Below, piece after piece: positions 23,854 to 30,855 of a stretch of 64,000 nucleotides of DNA. The notes beneath the pieces are model-generated. The model worked only from the letters and a program-made list of their open reading frames with translations. It ran no database searches and was not told the DNA's origin. The stretch covers positions 1,736,001 to 1,800,000 of the forward strand of contig NC_017075.1 of NCBI RefSeq assembly GCF_000284255.1, given 5' to 3'. The stretch comes from Rubrivivax gelatinosus IL144. GTDB lineage: Bacteria > Pseudomonadota > Gammaproteobacteria > Burkholderiales > Burkholderiaceae_C. Position 1 is the stretch's first letter. Each line of letters starts with the position of its first letter. The translations under genes were made by a program, and so were the position numbers.

Positions 23854-24969
23854 TCAGGCTGACGGCCGGTCGACCAGCCGTTGTGCGAGCGCGAGCGCCG
23901 CGGCGACGACCTGGTCCATGTTGTAGTAGCGGTACTGCGCCAGCCGGCCGAGGAAGAAGACCTCGGTCTCGGCCTCGGCCAGCGCCTCGTAGCGCTTGTA
24001 GAGCGCCTCGTTGGCCGGGTTGGGGATCGGGTAGTAGGGCTCGGCGCCGGGAGCGTCCATGCCCTGCGGGATCTCGCGCACGACCGAGGTGCCGGCGTGC
24101 TGCTGGCCGCTCAGGTGCTTGAACTCGGTGATGCGCGTCCAGGCGTGGTCGTTGGGGTAGTTGACCGTGCCCACCGGCTGGAACTGCGCCGTGCCGGGCA
24201 GGTGCTCGTGCTCGAAGCGCAGGCTGCGGTAGGGCAGGGCGCCGAAGCGCTGGCCGTAGTACTCGTCGACCGGGCCGGTGAAGACCGTGCGCCGGCGGTC
24301 GGTGTCGGCGACGCGGGCGTACTCGACGCCGGTGCGGACCTCGATGCCCGGGTGGTCGAGCATGCGCTCGAACATCCGCGTGTAGCCCTCGGCGGGCATG
24401 GCCTGGAAGCGGTCGGTGAAGTAGCGGTCGTCGTCGTTGGTGCGCGTCGGGATGCGCGCGGCCACGCCGCCGGCGAGCTCGGACAGGTCCAGCCCCCACT
24501 GCTTGCGCGTGTAGCCGCGGAAGAAACGTTCGCAGAGGTCGCGGCCGACCGAGTTCAGCACCACGTCCTCGCTGGTGCGGATCGGCTCGCGCGGCTCGCG
24601 CACACGCTCCAGGTAGGCGGCGACGCCGGCTTCGTCGAGGTCCAGCCCGTACAGCGAGTTGATCGTCGTGCGGTTGATCGGCAGCGGGAAGGCGCGGCCG
24701 TCGGCAGCGTTGGGCACGGCGAGCACGCGGTGCTCGTAAGGGCGCCACTCGGTGAAGCGCGAGAGCCACTCGAAGACGCGCTCGCTGTTGGTGTGGAAGA
24801 TGTGCGGGCCGTATTCGTGGATCAGCACGCCGGACGCGTCGAGCCGGTCGTAGGCGTTGCCGGCGATGTTGGCGCGCTTGTCGATGACGAGCACGCGCTC
24901 GCCGGCTTCGGCCAGTTCCCGTGCGGTCACGGCGCCCGCGAAGCCGGCGCCGACGATGAGGGTGTCCAT
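23854..24969 (-). CDS. glf: UDP-galactopyranose mutase
   Basis: 371 residues, the normal length. Glf is a flavoenzyme that converts UDP-galactopyranose to UDP-galactofuranose. The FAD-binding start (MDTLIVGAGFAGAVTARELA with VLVIDKRANIAGNAYD) and conserved GPHIFHTNSERVFEWL, FPLPINR, FFRGYTRKQWG and GRLAQYRYYNMDQVV are all present. An AAGGAG ribosome-binding site precedes the ATG. As first gene of the operon with two glycan-type enzymes, it predicts that the island uses galactofuranose, perhaps in a flagellin or surface glycan. Confidence 0.93.
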   Translation of the reverse strand: MDTLIVGAGFAGAVTARELAEAGERVLVIDKRANIAGNAYDRLDASGVLIHEYGPHIFHTNSERVFEWLSRFTEWRPYEHRVLAVPNAADGRAFPLPINRTTINSLYGLDLDEAGVAAYLERVREPREPIRTSEDVVLNSVGRDLCERFFRGYTRKQWGLDLSELAGGVAARIPTRTNDDDRYFTDRFQAMPAEGYTRMFERMLDHPGIEVRTGVEYARVADTDRRRTVFTGPVDEYYGQRFGALPYRSLRFEHEHLPGTAQFQPVGTVNYPNDHAWTRITEFKHLSGQQHAGTSVVREIPQGMDAPGAEPYYPIPNPANEALYKRYEALAEAETEVFFLGRLAQYRYYNMDQVVAAALALAQRLVDRPSA

Positions 24970-25360
24970 GGGGCTCCTTGCCGGTGGGGGCGTCGCGGCT
25001 GCGGCGCACGGCGGACCGGCTTGGGGGCAGTCTAGGCAGGCGTCTTGGATGACAGCGCCCGGAAATGAGCCGCGAAACGCGCGCTGTTCGTCACGGCCGA
25101 ACCGACCGCCGCCAGCAGCCGGCGATGAGGGGCCAAGTGCTTGTCATGAAAGGGGATTCGGCCGCCTGATCGGTCTCTGTCCGGGCCTCACGGCGCATCG
25201 CCGGCATGGATGACAAGCAGCCCGCGTGTAGGAATTTGCCTGACAGGCCACGTAGAAAAACCGGGACTCAAGCCACGGAAGTGGCCCGATGTTGCGTCCG
25301 TTCGCCGGTCCATACAGTTCGTATCACACCAGTCGCCTACCGACACACAGGAGCCCCGAG
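24970..25360. promoter_or_regulatory. Divergent glf/flhDC control region
   Basis: 391 bp without a recognised gene. It must contain the glf-operon promoter (minus) and the flhDC master-operon promoter (plus). Visible structure: a perfect 10-bp inverted repeat TGCTTGTCAT (25138-25147) and ATGACAAGCA (25210-25219), and GGCCAC/GTGGCC at about 25246-25286. Towards glf, TGCCTAGACTGC occurs at about 25026-25037. No convincing -35/-10 for flhDC was identified; TTGCGT-N15-TACAGT near 25292-25318 is a weak guess. Confidence 0.45.
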
Positions 25361-25684
25361 ATGACCGCCGACCAGATCCTTGCCGAAATCCGCGAAGCCA
25401 ACCTCTCGTACCTGATGCTGGCCCAGAGCCTCATCCGCACCGACCGCGAACAAGCCCTGTACCGCCTGGGCGTCAGCGAAGAGACCGCGATGCTGATCGC
25501 CACGCTGACCCCGGCGCAGATGATGAAGATCGCCGGCGGCAACACGCTGCTGTGCCGCTTCCGCATGGACGACGACATCGTCTGGAGCCTGCTGACCAGC
25601 CACGGCAAGAGCTCGGCCAACGACGGCGTCTCCCGCCTGCATGCTTCGATCCTGATGGCCGGGCGCCATCAAGAAGCGGCCTGA
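25361..25684 (+). CDS. flhD: Flagellar transcriptional activator FlhD
   Basis: 107 residues. FlhD forms the FlhD4C2 complex that activates class-2 flagellar promoters with sigma-70. Conserved features are the start (MTADQILAEIREANLSYLML), AQSLIRTDREQALYRLG and LTPAQMMKIAGGNTLLCRFR. The ATG at 25361 follows an ACAGGAG ribosome-binding site. It lies 37 bp before flhC, as the master operon of the region. Betaproteobacteria with flhDC use it instead of a sigma-54 FleQ cascade, which fits the sigma-28 promoters seen here. Confidence 0.96.
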   Translation: MTADQILAEIREANLSYLMLAQSLIRTDREQALYRLGVSEETAMLIATLTPAQMMKIAGGNTLLCRFRMDDDIVWSLLTSHGKSSANDGVSRLHASILMAGRHQEAA

Positions 25685-25721
25685 CCTCCGGTCAGACACC
25701 CCACGCAGGAAGGAGAACACC

Positions 25722-26288
25722 ATGGCCCGCAACAAGAGCATCCTGACCGAAGCCAAGCAGATCGAGCGCGCGGTCACGCTGATCAACCTCGGCGCGCGGC
25801 TGCAGGTGCTGGAAAGCGAGACCGACCTGAGCTACGAGCGCCTGCTGCGCCTGTACAAGGAAGTCTCGGGCAAGAGCCCCAGCAAGGGCCAGCTGCCGTT
25901 CTCCACCGACTGGTTCATGACCTGGCAGCCGAACATCCATTCGAGCCTGTTCCTGAACATCCACGAGTACCTGAACAAGGTCGCCGTGCTCGACGAGATC
26001 GACATCGTCATCAAGGCCTACCAGCTGTACCTGGAGCAGATGCAGGCCCAGGGCCTGGAGCCGCTGCTGTCGGTGACGCGCGCCTGGCGCCTGGTGAAGT
26101 TCGTCGACAACGGCATGCTGACGATGACCGCCTGCAGCAAGTGCGGCGGCCACTACGTCACCCACCCCCACGAGATCGCGCGCCACTACGTCTGCGGCCT
26201 GTGCAACCCCCCGGCGCGTGCCGGCAAGGGCAAGGCCGGCGGCCTGCAACTCGCCGGCTGCCACGGCGAAGGCGAACTGGCGCATTGA
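25722..26288 (+). CDS. flhC: Flagellar transcriptional activator FlhC
   Basis: 188 residues, partner of FlhD. The zinc-binding cysteines are intact: CSKC (138, 141) and CGLC (158, 161). The conserved stretch LPFSTDWFMTWQPNIHSSLF is also present. A GGAAGGAG ribosome-binding site lies upstream. It is last in flhDC; a perfect intrinsic terminator follows 110 bp later, so the downstream methyltransferase and mot genes need their own promoters. Confidence 0.96.
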   Translation: MARNKSILTEAKQIERAVTLINLGARLQVLESETDLSYERLLRLYKEVSGKSPSKGQLPFSTDWFMTWQPNIHSSLFLNIHEYLNKVAVLDEIDIVIKAYQLYLEQMQAQGLEPLLSVTRAWRLVKFVDNGMLTMTACSKCGGHYVTHPHEIARHYVCGLCNPPARAGKGKAGGLQLAGCHGEGELAH

Positions 26289-26398
26289 GGCATTCCGTCA
26301 CGGCGGCGGTGCTTGAGCCGCCTGCACGACGGACGAAACAGGTTTCATCCGGCTCCATTGCGTTTTGTCTCCTCCTGGCACAGACCGCTGTGCATTAG

Positions 26399-26434
26399 GC
26401 GGCGGATCCCGGCGGGATCCGCCGCTTTTCTTTT
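26399..26434 (+). terminator. Rho-independent terminator after flhDC
   Basis: A perfect 12-bp stem GCGGCGGATCCC/GGGATCCGCCGC with a 3-nt loop, followed by TTTTCTTTT. The clearest intrinsic terminator in the window; it isolates flhDC from downstream genes. Confidence 0.93.
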
Positions 26435-26498
26435 CTGGGCCGGCATCGCCCCGTTTCTCCGCCCCTTGCCCCGACGCCGGGCGCCGCACACTGGCTGC

Positions 26499-27281
26499 AT
26501 GTCATCCCTGAGCGCTCCGCGACTGCCCTGGCCGCTGCCGGCCGTGGCCGCCTGGCTGCTGGCCTGGGGCGCGTTCGCCGCGTCGGCCGCCGCCGGTGCC
26601 GGCGCCGGCCCGGCCTTCGCCGCGGCGGTGGTGGTGGGCGCCGCGGTGGCGGCGACCGCGCAGGGCCGCTGGCGGCGCCTGCTGGCCGGCGCCGGTTTCC
26701 CCTTGTCGGCGCTGGCGCTCGGCGCGCTGCCGGGCATGCCCGGCTGGGCCTGGCTGGCCGCGGCCGTGCCGCTGGCGCTGGCCTACCCGATGAAAGCCTG
26801 GCGCGACGCGCCGTTCTTCCCGACACCGGCCGACGCGCTGCAAGGCCTGGACGGCGTCGTCGCGCTGCCCCCCGGCGCCCGCGTGCTCGACGCCGGCTGC
26901 GGTCTGGGTCACGGTCTGGCGGCACTGCACCGGCTGTGGCCGGCGGCGCGCTGCGAAGGCGTCGAATGGAGCGCGCCGCTGGCCTGGCTGGCCGCGCGCC
27001 GCTGCCGCTTCGCCCGCGTGCGGCGCGGCGACATGTGGGCCGGCTCCTGGGCCGGCGTGGATCTGCTCTACGTCTTCCAGCGGCCCGAGAGCATGGACCG
27101 CGTGGCCGCCCGTGCCGACGCCGAGATGGCGCCGGGCAGCTGGCTGGTCAGTCTGGAGTTTCCGATCGCCGGACGCGAGGCGCTGGCGCGCGTGGGTGTG
27201 CCCGGCGGCCGCCCGGTCTGGGTCTACCGCGTCGGTCAGAGCGGTAATTCGTCCTCAAACCTGCGCCCTCGGCGCCGATAA
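26499..27281 (+). CDS. Membrane-associated class I SAM methyltransferase
   Basis: 260 residues from the ATG at 26499 (MSSLSAPRLPWPLPAVAAWL). Several hydrophobic helices fill the first ~95 residues, then a methyltransferase domain with motif I VLDAGCGLGHGLAALHRLWP, followed by CEGVEWSAPLAWLA and a DLLYVFQRPESM strand. The domain is short, lacking an obvious substrate lid. It lies between the flhDC terminator and motA. Its stop codon TAA forms the end of the sigma-28 -10 element of motA. Substrate unknown. The start is uncertain because no strong ribosome-binding site is seen. Confidence 0.72.
   Translation: MSSLSAPRLPWPLPAVAAWLLAWGAFAASAAAGAGAGPAFAAAVVVGAAVAATAQGRWRRLLAGAGFPLSALALGALPGMPGWAWLAAAVPLALAYPMKAWRDAPFFPTPADALQGLDGVVALPPGARVLDAGCGLGHGLAALHRLWPAARCEGVEWSAPLAWLAARRCRFARVRRGDMWAGSWAGVDLLYVFQRPESMDRVAARADAEMAPGSWLVSLEFPIAGREALARVGVPGGRPVWVYRVGQSGNSSSNLRPRRR
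27255..27281 (+). promoter_or_regulatory. Sigma-28 promoter of motAB
   Basis: TCAAACCT-N11-GCCGATAA: perfect -10 and consensus spacing. The last three bases of the -10 are the stop codon of the preceding methyltransferase gene. The element ends 60 bp before the motA ATG. Confidence 0.87.
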
Positions 27282-27341
27282 CACGCCAAGTGCCCTGCGT
27301 GTCGTTCATGCCGGGGCTTGCTCGAGGTCAAGCACAACACC

Positions 27342-28202
27342 ATGTTCGTCATCATCGGTTGGGTCATCGTGCTCGGATGCGTGTTCGGTGTCTTCATCGT
27401 TCACGGCGGCAACATCATGGTGATCCTCCATGCCTTGCCGTTCGAGATCATCACGATCGGCGGTGCCGCCGGCGGCGCCTTCCTGGCCAACAACCAGCCC
27501 AAGGTGCTGAAGGCCACGATGAAGGGCGTGGGCAAGTGCTTCAAGGGCAGCAAGTACACCAAGGCCCGCTACATGGAGCTGATGGCGCTGCTCTACGACA
27601 TCCTGCAGAAGGCCCGCAAGGAAGGCCTGATGTCCATCGAGAAGGACGTCGAGGACCCGCACAACTCGCCGCTGTTCCAGAAGTACCCGGCGGTCGGCAA
27701 CGACCACCACGTCTCGGAGTTCATCACCGACTACCTGCGCATGATGGTGTCGGGCAACCTGAACGCGCACGAGATCGAATCGCTGATGGACAGCGAGATC
27801 GAGACCCACCACCACGAGGAACACGCGGCGGTGGCCGCGATCCAGCGCCTGGCCGGCGCGCTGCCGGCCTTCGGCATCGTCGCCGCCGTGCTGGGCGTCG
27901 TGAACACGATGGGCTCGGTCGGCCAGCCCCCGGCGGTGCTGGGCGGCATGATCGGCTCGGCGCTGGTCGGCACCTTCCTCGGCATCCTGATCGCCTACGC
28001 CTTCGCCGAGCCGCTGGCCGGCCTGCTGGAGCAGAAGGTCGACGAGGGCACCAAGGAGCTGCAGTGCATCAAGACCACGCTGCTGGCCAGCATGCAGGGC
28101 TACGCCCCGCAGGTCGCGATCGAGTTCGGCCGCAAGGTCCTGTACTCCACCGAGCGCCCCAGCTTCACCGAGCTGGAAAGCCACGTGAAAGGCAAGAAGT
28201 AG
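27342..28202 (+). CDS. motA: Flagellar motor stator protein MotA
   Basis: 286 residues from the ATG at 27342 (MFVIIGWVIVLGCVFGVFIV). MotA with MotB forms the proton-conducting stator. Four transmembrane segments are visible (two near the N-terminus; ALPAFGIVAAVLGVVNTMGS and IGSALVGTFLGILIAYAFAE later), with the large cytoplasmic loop that contacts FliG between. An earlier in-frame TTG at 27318 is less likely. It is separated from motB by a 352-bp repeat-filled gap, unusual for these normally adjacent genes. Confidence 0.96.
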   Translation: MFVIIGWVIVLGCVFGVFIVHGGNIMVILHALPFEIITIGGAAGGAFLANNQPKVLKATMKGVGKCFKGSKYTKARYMELMALLYDILQKARKEGLMSIEKDVEDPHNSPLFQKYPAVGNDHHVSEFITDYLRMMVSGNLNAHEIESLMDSEIETHHHEEHAAVAAIQRLAGALPAFGIVAAVLGVVNTMGSVGQPPAVLGGMIGSALVGTFLGILIAYAFAEPLAGLLEQKVDEGTKELQCIKTTLLASMQGYAPQVAIEFGRKVLYSTERPSFTELESHVKGKK

Positions 28203-28554
28203 TGGCCCCCCCCCGTAGCGCCTTCGGCGCTGCCTTGCAGGCCGCGCCGGGCCGGTGGCCCGGCTCCTCGGCAGGCACGATTCGTCCACTGGACGAATCG
28301 TGTCCGGCCTCGGCCCCGCGGGGGGGAGCCGCCAGCGGCCCGGCAGAGCCGGTTCCGCGGCGTCCGCTTGAAGTCGCCGCCCGCTGGCGCGGTGCGGCGA
28401 CTGCGCTTCAGCGGCAGGGGGCGTCCGCGATCGTTCCAACCTGCTTGGCTGGTCGCAGCCGCGACCAAGCCACCGCCGCGGATCCGGCTCTGCCGGTCCG
28501 CCGGCGGGCGGCCCCCCTGGGGGGTAGCGAGCGCAGCGAGCTTGGGGGCACGTG
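28203..28554. repeat. Composite inverted intergenic repeat between motA and motB
   Basis: No gene was recognised in this gap. The left end repeats the start of the 2432 element (C-run plus GTAGCGCCTTCGGCGCT), and around 28321-28372 its second block recurs (AGAGCCGG..CCGCGGCGTC). The right end (about 28478-28530) carries the same block inverted (GCGGATCCGGCTCTGCCGG, GGCGGCCCCCCTGG). A perfect 12-bp hairpin CACGATTCGTCC/GGACGAATCGTG with loop ACT sits at 28276-28302. So two element copies face each other here, which may affect how much motB is made relative to motA. Confidence 0.75.
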
Positions 28555-29514
28555 ATGGCGGGGGACGCGAAAAAGCTCCAGCCGATCATCATCAAGCGCA
28601 TCAAGAAGGGCGGCCATGCCGCCCATGGTGGCGCCTGGAAGATCGCCTATGCCGACTTCGTCACGGCGATGATGGCCTTCTTCCTGCTGATGTGGCTGCT
28701 GGGCAGCACCACCGAAGGCGATCGCAAGGGCATCGCCGACTACTTCACCTCGCCGCTGAAGGTGGCGCTGAACTCCGGCGGCAGCGGTGCTGGCGACGCC
28801 TCGCACGTGCTCAAGGGCGGCGGCCAGGACCTCACGCGCACCACCGGCCAGGTCAAGCGCGGCGACATCGAGGCGCCGCGCGCGACGGTCAATCTGCAGG
28901 CGCTCAAGCAGGAGCAGGTGCGTGCCGAGATCGTGCGCCTGCAGGACCTGAAGCGCCGCATCGAAGAGAAGATCCAGGGCAACAAGCGGTTGGCGGCGAT
29001 GCGCTCGCAGCTGCGCCTGGACATGACGCGCGACGGCCTGCGCATCCAGATCGTCGACGAGCAGAACCGGCCGATGTTCGCCAGCGGCAGCGCCGTCGTG
29101 CAGTCCTACATGCGCGAGCTGCTGCAGGAGATCGGCTCGGTGCTCGGCGAGGTGCCCAACCGGCTGACGCTGGAGGGTCACACCGACGCCACGCCCTACG
29201 CCGGCGGCGAGCGCGGCTACAGCAACTGGGAACTCTCGGCCGACCGCGCCAACGCCTCGCGCCGCGTGCTCGTCGAGGGCGGCCTGCCCGACGACCGCAT
29301 GCTGCGCGTGCAGGGCCTGGCCTCCAGCCAGCCCTTCGACCGCCAGGATCCGCTGGCGCCGAGCAACCGGCGCATCAGCATCATCGTCATGAACCGTGAA
29401 GCGGAGGACCGCTTCTTCCGCACCGAGCCCGACGCCGTCGACGTGACCGGCGACGACGCTCCCGTCAATGTCGCGCCCGCCACCGGCTCAAGTCCGGCCG
29501 CGGCTGGCCGATAA
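28555..29514 (+). CDS. motB: Flagellar motor stator protein MotB
   Basis: 319 residues from the ATG at 28555 (a GTG lies directly before it). One transmembrane helix carries the proton-accepting Asp in [20 protein letters not shown], and [10 protein letters not shown] follows as the plug region. The C-terminal OmpA-like peptidoglycan-binding domain (~170-290) has [33 protein letters not shown] and ASSQPFD. It anchors the stator. The stop TAA coincides with the end of the cheY sigma-28 -10 element. No strong ribosome-binding site is seen upstream, where the repeat ends. Confidence 0.96.
   Translation: MAGDAKKLQPIIIKRIKKGGHAAHGGAWKIAYADFVTAMMAFFLLMWLLGSTTEGDRKGIADYFTSPLKVALNSGGSGAGDASHVLKGGGQDLTRTTGQVKRGDIEAPRATVNLQALKQEQVRAEIVRLQDLKRRIEEKIQGNKRLAAMRSQLRLDMTRDGLRIQIVDEQNRPMFASGSAVVQSYMRELLQEIGSVLGEVPNRLTLEGHTDATPYAGGERGYSNWELSADRANASRRVLVEGGLPDDRMLRVQGLASSQPFDRQDPLAPSNRRISIIVMNREAEDRFFRTEPDAVDVTGDDAPVNVAPATGSSPAAAGR
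29488..29514 (+). promoter_or_regulatory. Sigma-28 promoter of cheYZ
   Basis: TCAAGTCC-N11-GCCGATAA, the best -35/-10 combination in the window, located inside the last codons of motB. The final TAA is the motB stop. It lies 30 bp before the cheY ATG. Confidence 0.9.
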
Positions 29515-29543
29515 ACCTCGAAGCCGTCTTTTCAAGGTCCGCC

Positions 29544-29939
29544 ATGAACCCTTCCGACCTTAAGTTCCTCATCGTCGACGATTTCTCGACCATGCGTCGC
29601 ATCGTCCGCGGCCTGCTCAAGGAGATGGGCTGCAACAACGCCGACGAAGCCGAGGACGGTGTCGTCGCGCTGAACATGCTGCGCGCGTCGAAGTACGACT
29701 TCGTCGTCTCCGACATCAACATGCCCAACATGAACGGCTTCGAGTTGCTGAAGTCGATCAAGGCCGACGGCTCGCTCAAGCACATCCCGGTGCTGATGGT
29801 GACGGCCGAGGCGCGCAAGGAAGACATCGTGCTGGCCGCCCAGAGCGGCGCGGCCGGCTACATCGTCAAGCCCTTCACGAAGGCGACTCTGGAAGAGAAG
29901 GTCCAGAAGATCCTGCAGAAGCTCGCCGCCACCGCCTGA
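29544..29939 (+). CDS. cheY: Chemotaxis response regulator CheY
   Basis: 131 residues, single receiver domain. The acid pocket D12/D13 ([14 protein letters not shown]), phospho-acceptor D57 ([12 protein letters not shown]), T87 ([10 protein letters not shown]) and K109 (IVKPFT) are all present. Phospho-CheY binds FliM to reverse the motor. It has its own sigma-28 promoter and is followed 14 bp later by cheZ. No cheA, cheW, cheR or cheB is present in the window, so the rest of the pathway is encoded elsewhere. Confidence 0.97.
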   Translation: MNPSDLKFLIVDDFSTMRRIVRGLLKEMGCNNADEAEDGVVALNMLRASKYDFVVSDINMPNMNGFELLKSIKADGSLKHIPVLMVTAEARKEDIVLAAQSGAAGYIVKPFTKATLEEKVQKILQKLAATA

Positions 29940-29953
29940 GCGAAGGACACGAC

Positions 29954-30587
29954 ATGAAGATGGAAGACCTGACCTCGTTCAATCCGGCCGAGCCGCTGAC
30001 CGTCTCGCCCGAGGTGTTCCAGCAACTGGGGTCGATCACCCGCCTGCTGCACGACACGATGCAGCAGCTGGGCGTGATGCCCAAGCTGCAGATCGCCACC
30101 GACGGCCTGCCCGACGCGCGCAGCCGCCTGAACTACATCGCCAACAAGACCGCCGACGCTGCCAACAAGGTGCTGAACTCGGTCGACCAGGCCAAGGCCG
30201 AGCACGCCAAGATCTCGGAGGCGACGCGCCAGATTGCGGCGCAGATCGTCGCCGATCCGGTGCGCGCCGTGGCCTCCGGCGCGGTGCTGAACTTCACGCA
30301 GGACGTCGAGCGCTCGACTTCGGCGATCGACGGGCACCTCACCGACATCATGATGGCCCAAGGACTTCCACGACCTCACCGGTCAGGTCGTGGCCAAGGT
30401 CGTGACGCTCGCCAACGACCTCGAGGACAGCCTCGTGAAGCTGCTGGTGCAGGTCGTGCCGCCGGAACAGCGCGAGAAGGTCGACCCGAACGTGCTGCAC
30501 GGTCCGGTCGTGAGCCCGGAAGGCCGCACCGACGTCGTCAGCAACCAGGGCGAAGTGGACGACCTGCTGGCCAGTCTGGGGTTTTGA
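29954..30587 (+). pseudogene. cheZ: Protein phosphatase CheZ, frameshifted
   Basis: The first frame encodes a normal CheZ N-terminus and long helical hairpin (FNPAEPLTVSPEVFQQLGSI ... HLTDIMMAQ). At 30359-30365 the sequence reads CAAGGAC where CAGGAC (Gln-Asp) is expected. The extra A shifts the frame, and the first frame runs on as nonsense to 30610. In the +1 frame the conserved continuation DFHDLTGQVVAKVVTLA and the C-terminal CheY-binding tail (GEVDDLLASLGF) follow to 30587. Without the extra A a 210-residue CheZ results. The phosphatase Gln lies at this very site. It is a true mutation or a sequencing error. Confidence 0.9.
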
Positions 30588-30589
30588 GC

Positions 30590-30720
30590 CGACGGCCCCC
30601 GGCCGTCTAGCGGCCGCCCCCCGAGGGGGCTCCGAACCCGACCGGGAGACCCGGATCGGGTTCGGCCCGTTTGCCAACGCTGCTCCCCCTGACCGCCTGC
30701 GGCGGTCTGTCCCCGAGGGG
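30590..30720 (+). repeat. GC-rich hairpin repeat between cheZ and flhB
   Basis: Contains GGCCCCCGGCCG..CGGCCGCCCCCCGAGGGGG hairpins, then a long imperfect stem-loop at 30632-30665 built from CCGAACCCGA and TCGGGTTCGG arms, and a further CCGCCTGCGGCGG hairpin near 30690. The layout (C/G-run hairpin plus second stem) is similar to, but not the same sequence as, the repeats at 2432 and 28203. It could end the cheYZ transcript. No gene was recognised in 30588-30855. Confidence 0.55.
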
Positions 30721-30783
30721 AACTCCGCTCCGGCGCCGTTCATGGGTAGGTGGCACGGCGCTGCGGAACACCGGGTCTTTTGA

Positions 30784-30809
30784 CCCGCTTATCGGGCTCA
30801 AGTCCGGCG
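30784..30809 (+). promoter_or_regulatory. 26-bp conserved block upstream of flhB
   Basis: Begins CCCGCTTATCG and ends CAAGTCCGGCG, 47 bp before the flhB ATG. It is identical at 25 of 26 positions to a block 49 bp before flgB. It includes TCAAGTCC, the same -35-like string as in the cheY promoter, but no good sigma-28 -10 follows. Candidate class-2 (FlhDC-dependent) promoter element; inference. Confidence 0.6.
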
Positions 30810-30855
30810 GTGCTGCCGGCACCATGGCGAGGCTCTCTTCAGAGTCGATATCGCC

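Noticed and set aside
25269..25296. TCAAGCCA followed by CCCGATGT as a sigma-28 promoter of flhDC
   Set aside because: The spacer would be 10 bp and the -10 matches poorly. FlhDC as class-1 operon is not expected to depend on FliA.
30588..30610. Extended first-frame C-terminus of cheZ (about 75 Arg/Gly-rich residues to 30610) as a real alternative CheZ tail
   Set aside because: It has no CheZ similarity and typical frameshift composition, while the other frame continues the conserved protein to its normal end.
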